A stretch of 64,000 nt of DNA from Hyphomicrobiales bacterium (lineage in GTDB: Bacteria; Pseudomonadota; Alphaproteobacteria; Rhizobiales; Rhizobiaceae), in contig UBXM01000033.1 in the NCBI GenBank assembly GCA_900469445.1, positions 69,732-133,731 on the forward strand, given 5' to 3'. Under the pieces are notes generated by a model. That model had not been told where the DNA came from. It worked only from the letters and a program-made list of their open reading frames with translations, and ran no database searches. Shown here one piece after another: positions 49,930-60,198 of this stretch; position 1 is the first letter of the stretch; every line of letters starts with the position of its first letter. Position numbers and translations under genes: made by a program.

Positions 49930-52500
49930 ATGGCAGCCAGAGGCAGATCAGACAAACGCGTCGAACCTTCTTTCGAAGCATCGCACGACGAAGACGAGGA
50001 TGAGTTCCGCCTTGAGGCCGACGATCGTATTGTCGGTCATCGCAAGGCGTCGAAACGCGCGCCCAAGGCTGACGTGAAGGGTGATCCCGGTCGCCGCAAA
50101 AAGAAGGGTCCTTCGAAGTCCGGACACGGTAGGCAGCGTGAAACGTCTGGCGGCGGCTTTTTCGCGCCGTTGCGCAGGCTGATCTATTGGTGTCTCGTTC
50201 TTGGTATCTGGGGTGCGATCGGCATTGGCGGGCTTGTGCTTTATTACGGCGCGCAAATGCCGGCCGCGAGCAGCTGGTCCATTCCGGATCGCCCGCCAAA
50301 CATGAAGATTACCGCGATCGATGGTTCCGTGCTTGGCAATCGCGGCGCAACCGGCGGCGAAGCGCTCGCGCTCGAAGAAATGTCGCCCTATCTGCCGCAG
50401 GCGGTGATTTCGATCGAGGACCGGCGTTTCTATTCGCATTTTGGTGTCGACCCCTTCGGGCTGGCGCGCGCCTTCGTCAACAACCTGACCGGCCAGCCGA
50501 TCCAGGGCGGCTCGACGATTACCCAGCAGCTGGCAAAAAACTTGTTCCTGTCGCCGGATCGCACCTTCGAGCGAAAGATACAGGAGGTGCTTCTGTCCTT
50601 CTGGCTGGAACACAAGTTCACCAAGGATCAGATTCTTGCCATGTATCTGAACCGGGTTTTCTTCGGCGCGAATGCCTATGGCGTCGAAGCTGCGTCACGG
50701 CGTTATTTCAACAAGTCCGCCCGAGATGTGAATCTCGGCGAAGCGGCAACGCTTGCCGGTCTTTTGAAGGCGCCGTCGCGGCTTTCGCCTGCGCGTGACC
50801 CGAAAGCGGCCGAAGAGCGCGCCCAGGTCGTTCTCGGCACGATGCGCGAGGAAGGCTATATTACCGATAGCGACCTCAATAAGGCGATGGCGCAGCCCCC
50901 GTCCAATGCGAAAAGCTATTGGTCCGGCCCGCAGCATTATGCCGCCGATATGGTGGTCGATGAGGTGAAAAGCCTGATTGGCGAGCCGAAGGTCGATGTG
51001 ACTGTCGAAACGACGATCGACCTCAAGCTCGAGGAAGCGGCCGACAAGGCGCTGAACGACATCCTGAAGAAGGACGGCGGCAAGCTGAATGCCTCGCAGG
51101 CGGCACTCGTTTCCGTCGATGCGACGGGCGCGATCCGCGCCGTCGTCGGCGGGCGCGATTATGCCCAGAGCCAGTTCAACCGCGCATTCAAGGCCAAGCG
51201 TCAGCCCGGCTCGGCCTTCAAGCCTTTCGTTTATGCCTCGGCGCTTGAGGCCGGTTACGGCCCGGACACGATCGTTAACGATGCGCCGGTGAAGATCGGC
51301 AACTGGACGCCGGAAAACTACGAGAAGGAATACAAGGGGCCCGTTCCGCTCTCCTATGCGTTGTCGCGCTCGATCAATACCGTTGCGGCTCAGCTGGTCA
51401 TGGCTGTGGGGCCTGAAAAGGTCGTCTCGATGGCGCATCGGCTTGGGGTCGATTCGGATATCCAGCCGAATGCGTCGATCGCGCTCGGCACGTCAGAAAC
51501 ATCTCTGGTGGAACTGACCTCGTCCTATGCCGCTTTCATGAACGGCGGCTACAAGGCGACCCCGCATATCGTCAAAAGGATCACCGATCCGGACGGCAAG
51601 GTTTTGTACGAGGCTGATTACAGCAACCCTCCGCGGGTTCTGAGCGAGCCGATCGCCGCGACGATGAACAGCATGATGTCCGGCGTCATCCGCGAGGGCA
51701 CGGGACGGGCGGCGCGTATCGATGGCTGGCAGGCGGCGGGCAAGTCCGGAACGACGCAGAATTCCCGCGACGCGCTTTTCGTCGGTTTCACCAGCATCCT
51801 GACGACCGGCATATGGTTCGGCAACGACGACGGCAGCTATATGAAGAAGGTTACCGGCGGCACGCTGCCGGCCAGGGCTTGGAAGGAATATATGACGGCG
51901 GCGATGAAGGGTTACACGCCGACGCCGCTGTTCGGTTTCAGCAATGGTGTTCAATTGCCGCCTGCGACAGATCAGCCGCAATCGCCATCGACCTCGATCG
52001 GCGACATCATTTCCGGAATATTGCCGGGAACGGCCGAAGAGCAGCCAGGCTATTCGGGGCAGGACGATTTCCCTCCGGCCCCACAGGCCCCGGCAGGCTC
52101 GGATATCGTTCGCTCCCGTCCGCTGGAGCCGGTTTCGCCGCAGGGCGAGGCCGCCTTGCCGCCCGGGAGAAGCCGTGAACGGCAGCCGATGCCGCAACCG
52201 CCGGGCGCCATCCCTTGCGCCTATGGCGACAATGCAATCTGCAACAATGGCAATGGAAACACGGTTTACGACAACCGCCAGCAGCGCCAGTACCGCGGCA
52301 ACCCGCAAGCCGAGCAGGCCGGCGGATATCGCGATTATCGTGAATATCGCGGTCCTTATGATTCGCAGGGTCCTGTCCCGCCAGGCAGTGTCGGCGGCGG
52401 ACCGATGCCTCCCGGTGATGTGGGTGCCGATGGCGGCCATGTCTATCAGCCGCAGCAGACCCGTAGGACGACCTTGCTCGATGTGATCATGGGCCAGTGA
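49930..52500 (+). CDS. Class A penicillin-binding protein (PBP1A type)
   Basis: Bifunctional peptidoglycan synthase, 856 residues. A charged cytoplasmic N-terminus of about 80 residues is followed by one membrane helix at 84-107. The GT51 glycosyltransferase domain has EDRRFYSHFGVD with the catalytic Glu and GGSTITQQLAKN. The transpeptidase domain has SAFK (catalytic Ser), SRSIN and KSGT boxes. The last 170 residues are Pro/Gly/Gln/Tyr-rich and probably disordered. The ATG at 49930 is the best start. It lies just upstream of dnaK but is probably a separate unit. Confidence 0.94.
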   Translation: MAARGRSDKRVEPSFEASHDEDEDEFRLEADDRIVGHRKASKRAPKADVKGDPGRRKKKGPSKSGHGRQRETSGGGFFAPLRRLIYWCLVLGIWGAIGIGGLVLYYGAQMPAASSWSIPDRPPNMKITAIDGSVLGNRGATGGEALALEEMSPYLPQAVISIEDRRFYSHFGVDPFGLARAFVNNLTGQPIQGGSTITQQLAKNLFLSPDRTFERKIQEVLLSFWLEHKFTKDQILAMYLNRVFFGANAYGVEAASRRYFNKSARDVNLGEAATLAGLLKAPSRLSPARDPKAAEERAQVVLGTMREEGYITDSDLNKAMAQPPSNAKSYWSGPQHYAADMVVDEVKSLIGEPKVDVTVETTIDLKLEEAADKALNDILKKDGGKLNASQAALVSVDATGAIRAVVGGRDYAQSQFNRAFKAKRQPGSAFKPFVYASALEAGYGPDTIVNDAPVKIGNWTPENYEKEYKGPVPLSYALSRSINTVAAQLVMAVGPEKVVSMAHRLGVDSDIQPNASIALGTSETSLVELTSSYAAFMNGGYKATPHIVKRITDPDGKVLYEADYSNPPRVLSEPIAATMNSMMSGVIREGTGRAARIDGWQAAGKSGTTQNSRDALFVGFTSILTTGIWFGNDDGSYMKKVTGGTLPARAWKEYMTAAMKGYTPTPLFGFSNGVQLPPATDQPQSPSTSIGDIISGILPGTAEEQPGYSGQDDFPPAPQAPAGSDIVRSRPLEPVSPQGEAALPPGRSRERQPMPQPPGAIPCAYGDNAICNNGNGNTVYDNRQQRQYRGNPQAEQAGGYRDYREYRGPYDSQGPVPPGSVGGGPMPPGDVGADGGHVYQPQQTRRTTLLDVIMGQ

Positions 52501-52574
52501 TGTCCTGCGGCGACATGCTCTGAAGCATCAAACGATGAAACGCATTTTTTGCCGGAAGGCAGGCGATTTCCTGC

Positions 52575-52602
52575 CTTGCAGTCGGAAAAACCCGTCCTTA
52601 TA
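52575..52602 (+). promoter_or_regulatory. Probable dnaK promoter
   Basis: CTTGCA (52575-52580), 16 bases, CTTATA (52597-52602). It is compatible with a rhizobial housekeeping or RpoH (CTTG-start) promoter; the sequence does not separate the two clearly. Confidence 0.45.
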
Positions 52603-52717
52603 TACGCCGCATGACAGCAGCGCTGGCTGCTAGGAAATAATAGACCATCCCAGTCGAGGAACTGTCAGCGGAATGCCTTTCGGGGTCCCGACGGTTCGCT
52701 TAAAGGAGAGAGAAGAT

Positions 52718-54616
<1,899 letters not shown>

Positions 54617-54705
54617 GGCTCCGTTGACGGAAGCCTCAATATAGTCGACTAAAAGTTCCGGCTGCCTCGTGCAGCCGGACTACGTTTCCGGAGCCGGATA
54701 CCTGA

Positions 54706-55833
54706 ATGGCCAAAGCAGACTTTTACGAAATCCTGGGCGTCGCCAAATCGGCAGACGAGAAGGAGCTGAAGAGCGCCTTCCGCAAGATGGCCATGAAATA
54801 TCATCCGGACAAGAATCCGGGCGACGCAGAAGCCGAGAAGAAGTTCAAAGAACTGAACGAGGCTTACGAAACCCTCAAGGATCCGCAGAAGCGTGCGGCC
54901 TATGATCGTTACGGCCATGCGGCTTTCGAACAGGGCGGCATGGGCGGCGGCGGCGGTTTCGGCGGTGGTGCCGGCGGTTTCTCCGACATTTTCGAAGACA
55001 TCTTTGGCGAGATGATGGGTGGCGGCCGTGCGCGCCGCTCTTCCGGTGGCCGCGAACGCGGTGCCGATCTGCGCTACAACATGGAAATTTCGCTGGAGGA
55101 AGCCTATAACGGCAAGACGGCGCAGATCCGGGTTCCGACCTCGATCACCTGCGATGTCTGTACCGGTTCCGGCGCCAAGCCCGGCACTCAGCCGAAGACC
55201 TGCGGCACCTGTCAGGGCTCCGGTCGCGTGCGTGCTTCGCAAGGCTTCTTCTCGGTCGAACGCACCTGCCCGACCTGTCACGGTCGCGGCCAGACGATTA
55301 CCGATCCCTGCACCAAATGCCACGGCCAGGGCCGCGTGACTGAAGAGCGTTCGCTCTCGGTCAACATTCCGGCTGGTATCGAGGACGGCACCCGCATCCG
55401 CCTGCAGGGCGAGGGCGAGGCCGGCATGCGCGGCGGCCCGGCGGGCGATCTCTATATCTTCCTGTCGGTCACGCCGCACGAGTTCTTCCAGCGCGACGGC
55501 GCCGATCTCTATTGCGCCGTGCCGATCTCGATGACCACGGCAGCGCTCGGCGGCACGTTCGATGTCGGTACGCTCGATGGCTCGAAGTCGCGCGTCTCGG
55601 TGCCGGAAGGCACCCAGGCCGGCAAGCAGTTCCGCCTCAAGGGCAAGGGCATGCCGGTTCTGCGTTCGTCGCAGACGGGTGACCTCTACATCCAGATCGG
55701 TATCGAGACGCCGCAGAAACTGACCAAGCGTCAGCGCGAACTGCTGCAGGAATTCGAGGAAATCTCCTCCAAGGAGAACAACCCGGAATCGACCGGCTTT
55801 TTCGCCCGGATGAAGGAATTCTTTGACAACTGA
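54706..55833 (+). CDS. dnaJ: Chaperone DnaJ (Hsp40)
   Basis: Stimulates DnaK ATPase and delivers clients. 375 residues: J domain with HPD at 33-35, a Gly/Phe-rich linker (about 75-95), four CxxCxGxG zinc repeats (CDVCTGSG, CGTCQGSG, CPTCHGRG, CTKCHGQG) at about 145-210, then the C-terminal substrate and dimer domains. Type I DnaJ. It ends with a terminator. Confidence 0.99.
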   Translation: MAKADFYEILGVAKSADEKELKSAFRKMAMKYHPDKNPGDAEAEKKFKELNEAYETLKDPQKRAAYDRYGHAAFEQGGMGGGGGFGGGAGGFSDIFEDIFGEMMGGGRARRSSGGRERGADLRYNMEISLEEAYNGKTAQIRVPTSITCDVCTGSGAKPGTQPKTCGTCQGSGRVRASQGFFSVERTCPTCHGRGQTITDPCTKCHGQGRVTEERSLSVNIPAGIEDGTRIRLQGEGEAGMRGGPAGDLYIFLSVTPHEFFQRDGADLYCAVPISMTTAALGGTFDVGTLDGSKSRVSVPEGTQAGKQFRLKGKGMPVLRSSQTGDLYIQIGIETPQKLTKRQRELLQEFEEISSKENNPESTGFFARMKEFFDN

Positions 55834-55854
55834 TTTTTGTCGAGACTGAAATCG

Positions 55855-55882
55855 AAAACGCCGGCTGAAAAGCCGGCGTTTT
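55855..55882 (+). terminator. dnaKJ terminator
   Basis: AAAACGCCGGCT-GAAA-AGCCGGCGTTTT, a perfect 12-bp stem ending in T, 22 bases past dnaJ. Confidence 0.9.
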
Positions 55883-55908
55883 GCGTTTGTGAGGGTAGGT
55901 ATCCTGCC

Positions 55909-55994
55909 GTCATGTTCGGGCTTGTCCCGAGCATCTGCCAGCGTCCAACTCGACCTCGACGTGGTTGGATCCTCGGGACAAGCCCGAGGATGAC
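55909..55994. repeat. Structured palindromic intergenic repeat
   Basis: Arms CGGGCTTGTCCCGAG (55917-55931) and CTCGGGACAAGCCCG (55972-55986) are extended outside by GTCAT/ATGAC. They enclose an inner stem TCCAAC/GTTGGA (55944-55949, 55964-55969). This looks like a copy of a palindromic repeat widely dispersed in alphaproteobacterial genomes. Confidence 0.8.
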
Positions 55995-56012
55995 GGAGTT
56001 GCAGCCTTCGGC

Positions 56013-57404
56013 TTACTTCTGAGCCAGCGCCGTCATGATCCGTGCCCAGGAGCGGATGCCCTTGTGGTAGGATTTGAGGTCGTATTTCTCGTTCGGCGAA
56101 TGAATGCGGTCGTCCACGAGGCCGAAACCGACCAGCAGCGAATCCATGCCGAGCTGCTTCTGGAAATCGCCCACGATCGGGATCGAGCCGCCCATGCCGA
56201 TGATGACGGCCGGGTTCTTCCACTCTTCCGACAGCGCCGCCTTCGCTTTGGTCAGCTCCGGTGAATCATAGGAAAGCTGGATCGCAGGCGAAGCGCCATG
56301 TTCGTGGAATTCCACCGTGCAATCGCCGGGGATCTTGGAGCGGACATAGGCGCGGAAGGCGTCACGGATTTTTGCCGGGTTCTGATCGCCGACGAGACGG
56401 AACGAAACCTTGGCGGATGCCTGGGCGGCAATCACGGTCTTGAAACCTTCGCCGGTATAGCCGCCGGTAATGCCGTTCACTTCGGCCGTCGGACGCGCCC
56501 AGGTCAGTTCCAGAACGGAACGGCCCTTTTCGCCGGACGGGATGGAGAGACCGACGCCGCCGAGAAAGCTCTCGGAGCTGCGGCCGAGGGTTTCCCAGCC
56601 TTCCTTGATATTGGTCGGTGTTTCCTCGACGCCGTCGTAAAAGCCTTCCAGCGTCACGCGACCGGTCTCGTCATGCAGGCCCGCGAGAATGTCGGTGAGA
56701 ATATGGATCGGGTTGGCGGCGGCACCGCCGAACAGGCCCGAATGCAGGTCGCGATCGGCGGCCTTGATGACGATCTCTTCGCCCACGAGACCGCGCAAGG
56801 CAGCCGCGATCGCTGGCGTATCGCCATCCCACATGCTCGTATCGCAGACCAGCGCGAATTCGGCCTTCAGCTCTGCCGCATTGGCATCTAGGAAGGGCTT
56901 CAGCGACGGTGAACCGGATTCCTCTTCACCTTCGAACAGGATAGTGACACGGATCGGCAGCGAACCGTTGATTTCCTTGTAGGCGCGGCAGGCCTCGACG
57001 AAGGTCATCAGCTGACCCTTGTCGTCGGCGGTCCCGCGGCCCGTCAACACCTTGCGACCGGGCGAAAGCTCCTTGATCTTCGGCTCGAACGGCGAGTCTT
57101 CCCAAAGCTCGATCGGATCGACCGGCTGCACGTCGTAATGGCCGTAGAACAGCACATGCGGCGCGTCGGCGGTTGCGCCGTCGTGATGGGCGACGACCAT
57201 CGGATGGCCGGCCGTGTCGCGCACCGAGGCATCGAAGCCGATGCCTTTCAGCTCAGTCACCAGCCATTCGGCAGCCTTGCGGCACTCTGCCTTATAGGCC
57301 GGATCTGTGGAGATGGACTGGATGCGAACGAGCGAGAAGAGACGCTCGATACTGTCGGAAAGGTTCTGGTCGGCGCGATCGAGAACGGCGGAAATAGCGG
57401 TCAT
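56013..57404 (-). CDS. M20-family dipeptidase
   Basis: 463 residues, a di-zinc exopeptidase that splits dipeptides. Metal ligands are seen in FYGHYDVQP (His and Asp) and in EGEEESGSPS (Glu pair, catalytic base). The dimerisation domain contains HSGLFGGAAANP. The ATG near 57404 follows AAGGTGATTTCC; a GTG three codons earlier is the alternative. It stands alone and its substrate is not known. Confidence 0.92.
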   Translation of the reverse strand: MTAISAVLDRADQNLSDSIERLFSLVRIQSISTDPAYKAECRKAAEWLVTELKGIGFDASVRDTAGHPMVVAHHDGATADAPHVLFYGHYDVQPVDPIELWEDSPFEPKIKELSPGRKVLTGRGTADDKGQLMTFVEACRAYKEINGSLPIRVTILFEGEEESGSPSLKPFLDANAAELKAEFALVCDTSMWDGDTPAIAAALRGLVGEEIVIKAADRDLHSGLFGGAAANPIHILTDILAGLHDETGRVTLEGFYDGVEETPTNIKEGWETLGRSSESFLGGVGLSIPSGEKGRSVLELTWARPTAEVNGITGGYTGEGFKTVIAAQASAKVSFRLVGDQNPAKIRDAFRAYVRSKIPGDCTVEFHEHGASPAIQLSYDSPELTKAKAALSEEWKNPAVIIGMGGSIPIVGDFQKQLGMDSLLVGFGLVDDRIHSPNEKYDLKSYHKGIRSWARIMTALAQK

Positions 57405-57630
57405 GGAAATCACCTTGTCTTTTGAGCGGACGCCATCAGCGGGCAGTCGGCTTGCCTTGAACTGTTAGCAAGCAAGGGGAGGGCGGCACAATGGCAAAAG
57501 CCGCTGCCAGTTCGCTGAACGAGGCGGAATGCAACTTTGGTCGAAGGAGTGCAACTCTAGACTGTCGTTAAACTGGAGGTATATGCTCCAAATTCGGGCA
57601 TCGTCATGTCCGGCCTTGGGAGGGGCTTCA

Positions 57631-59295
57631 ATGTGGAATCAAGTCTATGACCCCATGGGCAGTGCTGTTCTGTCCACCATACTCGCTGCAATTCCCGTTT
57701 TCATTCTTCTCGGCCTGATCGCAACCAATGTGGTGAAAGCCCATGTCGCGGCGATCATCGCACTCATTGTCGCCAATCTGATTGCGATCTTCATCTTCAC
57801 CATGCCGGTCGGCATGTCCTTGAGCGCAACCGTTCTGGGGGCCGTCACCGGCTTCTTCCCGATCGGCTGGATCGTCCTCAACGTCATCTTCCTTTACCGG
57901 CTGACGGTGGAGAAGGGGCAGTTCGAAAAGCTGCAGCAGACGATCGGCAGCGTCACCGATGACCGCCGCATCCAGCTGCTTTTGATCGCTTTTGCCTTCG
58001 GCGCCTTTTTCGAAGGCGCATCCGGGTTTGGTACGCCGGTCGCGGTCACCGGTGCGATCCTGATCGGCCTCGGCTTTTCGCCGCTTGCCGCTTCCGGCCT
58101 GTCACTCATCGCCAATACCGCACCGGTCGCTTATGGCGCACTCGGCACGCCTATCCAGGGCCTGTCGCAGGTTACCGGTATCGATCCCTATCTGCTTGGG
58201 GCCATGGTCGGCCGTCAGCTGCCGTTCTTCTCGGTGCTGGTTCCCTTCTGGCTGATCTGGGTTTTTGCCGGTCGCAAGGGCATGATGCAGATCTGGCCGG
58301 CCATTCTGGTCACCGGTGCATCCTTCGCCATCTCGCAATTCGCCATTTCCAACTACATCAATCCCTGGATCGTCGATATCGGCGCCTCGTTGATCTCCAT
58401 GGCCTGCCTTATCGGCTTCCTGCAGGTCTGGCAGCCGAAAGAAGTCTGGACCTCACCCAAATTGCGCGGCCACGACATTTCCGACGATGGCACGCTCAAG
58501 GCTGCCAAACCCGTGGTGCGCCCGTCGCGGGCCGAAATCCGCGCCGCGCTGACCCCCTGGGTGATCGTCTGCGTCATCCTCCTGATCTGGGGCACCGGCT
58601 TCTTCAAGTCGGCGGTCAATTCCTGGGCGACATGGACCTATCCCGTCCCAGGCCTCGACAAGATGATCGCCAAGATGCCGCCCGTGGCTCCAGGCCCGAC
58701 ACCGGAGGCCGCCGCCTTCTCGTTCACCTGGCTATCCTATACGGGCACCGGCATGTTCATCGCAGCCGTCCTGTCCGGTTTCGCCATGGGCTTCACTCCG
58801 GGCGCGATGCTGAAGACCTATGCGAAGACGATAAAACTCTGCGCCTATTCGCTGATCACCATCTCGGCCATGCTGGCGCTTGGCACGCTGACGAGATTGT
58901 CTGGCATCGATTCCACCCTCGGTCTCGCCTTTGCCGCAACCGGTGTCTTCTACCCGTTCTTCGGCACGCTGCTCGGCTGGCTGGGTGTGGCATTGACGGG
59001 ATCCGACACGGCGTCGAACATCCTGTTCGGCAACCTGCAGAAGGTCACCTCCGAACAGCTCGGTCTTTCACCGATCTTGATGGGCGCCGCCAACTCGTCC
59101 GGTGGCGTCATGGGCAAGATGATCGACGCGCAGTCGATCGTCGTTGCGTCCACCGCAACCGGCTGGTTCGGGCATGAGGGCAGTATCCTGCGCTTCGTCT
59201 TCTGGCACTCGATCGTGCTGGCCTGCCTGGTCGGTCTGCTGGTGACGCTGCAGGCCTATGTCTGGCCGTTCACGGCCATGGTGGTGCAGCCCTGA
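57631..59295 (+). CDS. lldP: L-lactate permease (LctP family)
   Basis: 554 residues with about 13 membrane helices. Family strings include FGAFFEGASGFGTPVAVTGAIL near 120, NTAPVAYGALGTP, and SSGGVMGKMIDAQSIVVA near 490. Imports lactate or glycolate with protons. The ATG at 57631 is used because GGGAGGGG precedes it and the protein then begins at the normal family position. It converges on a MarR regulator. Confidence 0.93.
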   Translation: MWNQVYDPMGSAVLSTILAAIPVFILLGLIATNVVKAHVAAIIALIVANLIAIFIFTMPVGMSLSATVLGAVTGFFPIGWIVLNVIFLYRLTVEKGQFEKLQQTIGSVTDDRRIQLLLIAFAFGAFFEGASGFGTPVAVTGAILIGLGFSPLAASGLSLIANTAPVAYGALGTPIQGLSQVTGIDPYLLGAMVGRQLPFFSVLVPFWLIWVFAGRKGMMQIWPAILVTGASFAISQFAISNYINPWIVDIGASLISMACLIGFLQVWQPKEVWTSPKLRGHDISDDGTLKAAKPVVRPSRAEIRAALTPWVIVCVILLIWGTGFFKSAVNSWATWTYPVPGLDKMIAKMPPVAPGPTPEAAAFSFTWLSYTGTGMFIAAVLSGFAMGFTPGAMLKTYAKTIKLCAYSLITISAMLALGTLTRLSGIDSTLGLAFAATGVFYPFFGTLLGWLGVALTGSDTASNILFGNLQKVTSEQLGLSPILMGAANSSGGVMGKMIDAQSIVVASTATGWFGHEGSILRFVFWHSIVLACLVGLLVTLQAYVWPFTAMVVQP

Positions 59296-59309
59296 CAAGC
59301 GCTTCAGCC

Positions 59310-59339
59310 AATACCGCCCGGAGCATTCCGGGCGGTATT
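59310..59339. terminator. Two-way terminator between lldP and marR
   Basis: AATACCGCCCGGA-GCAT-TCCGGGCGGTATT, a perfect 13-bp stem between convergent genes. Confidence 0.88.
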
Positions 59340-59345
59340 GCCGTG

Positions 59346-59777
59346 TCAGACCTTGCGGCTGTTGCCGATGATGAGCCGCATATATTCCATCATCAACTCC
59401 CGCTCGAAGGAACGAAAACCGGAAAAGAGTGCGCTGTCGGCTTCAGCAGCCGCATCGACCGCGCGTGTTTCCAGCGATCTGCCCAGTTCGGTCAGGGTGA
59501 TGATCTGCGCACGTTTGTCGCTCGGATGCGGCGTACGCACGATCAGCCCGTCGCGCTCCATCCTTGAAAGCGTATTGGCAAGCGTCGCCTGCTCCACTTC
59601 GAGCTTGTCCAGAAGCTGCTTCTGGGTCAGGCCATCCTGCTGCCACAGCTCAAGCAGAACGGGGAACTGCCCGGGAGAAAAGCCGAGTGATGCCGCCCGC
59701 TTCTGCAGCGAGCGTGAAAATACCCTTGCGAGCTGACCGGCCAGATAGGTAGCCGACTGCGAGCGATCGAATCCCAT
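59346..59777 (-). CDS. MarR-family transcriptional regulator
   Basis: 143 residues from the ATG at 59777 (GGCGGAGGCC before it). Winged-helix DNA-binding region LTQKQLLDKLEVEQATLANTLSRMERDGLI near 55-84, then the wing SDKRAQIITLT. In-frame sequence continues upstream but lacks family similarity. It is adjacent to lldP and a small RNA gene, and could control either. Confidence 0.9.
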   Translation of the reverse strand: MGFDRSQSATYLAGQLARVFSRSLQKRAASLGFSPGQFPVLLELWQQDGLTQKQLLDKLEVEQATLANTLSRMERDGLIVRTPHPSDKRAQIITLTELGRSLETRAVDAAAEADSALFSGFRSFERELMMEYMRLIIGNSRKV

Positions 59778-59924
59778 GGCCTCCGCCAATAGTTCCCGGG
59801 GAGCCAGCCTTGCTGGCAGACGATAATCGATATCAGGCGATGTGCTTATGAGATTGGGGCAGAGGCGGGGAATTGGCAAGATGCCCAGCGATAACAAGAC
59901 ACCGAGAATTCAGCCGATCGCAAA

Positions 59925-60067
59925 GAAAAACGCCACGGCCGGGAGGGGGACAGCCGTGGCGCTTCTTATAGAAGGACAAAGACCCGGAGAGGGGGATAGG
60001 CCTTTGTCCGGTCTGGTGAGGCGGGGGACGGGCCTTCTGCCAGACTGCGGCGTTATGATCGCCGGTA
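59925..60067 (-). ncRNA. Three-hairpin sRNA between marR and polA (alpha-r7-like)
   Basis: On the minus strand three hairpins follow one another: GTCTGG/CCAGAC (60045-60011), GGACAAAG/CTTTGTCC (60009-59974) and CGCCACGGC/GCCGTGGCG (59961-59931). The third is followed by TTTTTC, a complete terminator. The loops contain GTCCCCCGCC, ATCCCCCTCTCC and GTCCCCCTCCC, so each shows a C-rich single strand able to meet purine-rich ribosome sites. The polA/marR setting is the one I recall for the rhizobial alpha-r7 family. Ends are estimated. Confidence 0.8.
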
Positions 60068-60073
60068 ATCCTG

Positions 60074-60102
60074 AAATGATGGGTGGATTGCGGCTTTTCA
60101 AG
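60074..60102 (-). promoter_or_regulatory. Promoter of the marR-polA sRNA
   Basis: -35 CTTGAA (60102-60097), 17-base spacer, weak -10 TCATTT (60079-60074). Confidence 0.4.
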
Positions 60103-60198
60103 GGAAGGCCGGATTACAATTCGGTAAGGTTGAGCGGGCAGTGGTTCAGTGCCCGTCAGTAAGTTTCCGTGGACGCGGCGCGAGCGTCACGCTATTTC

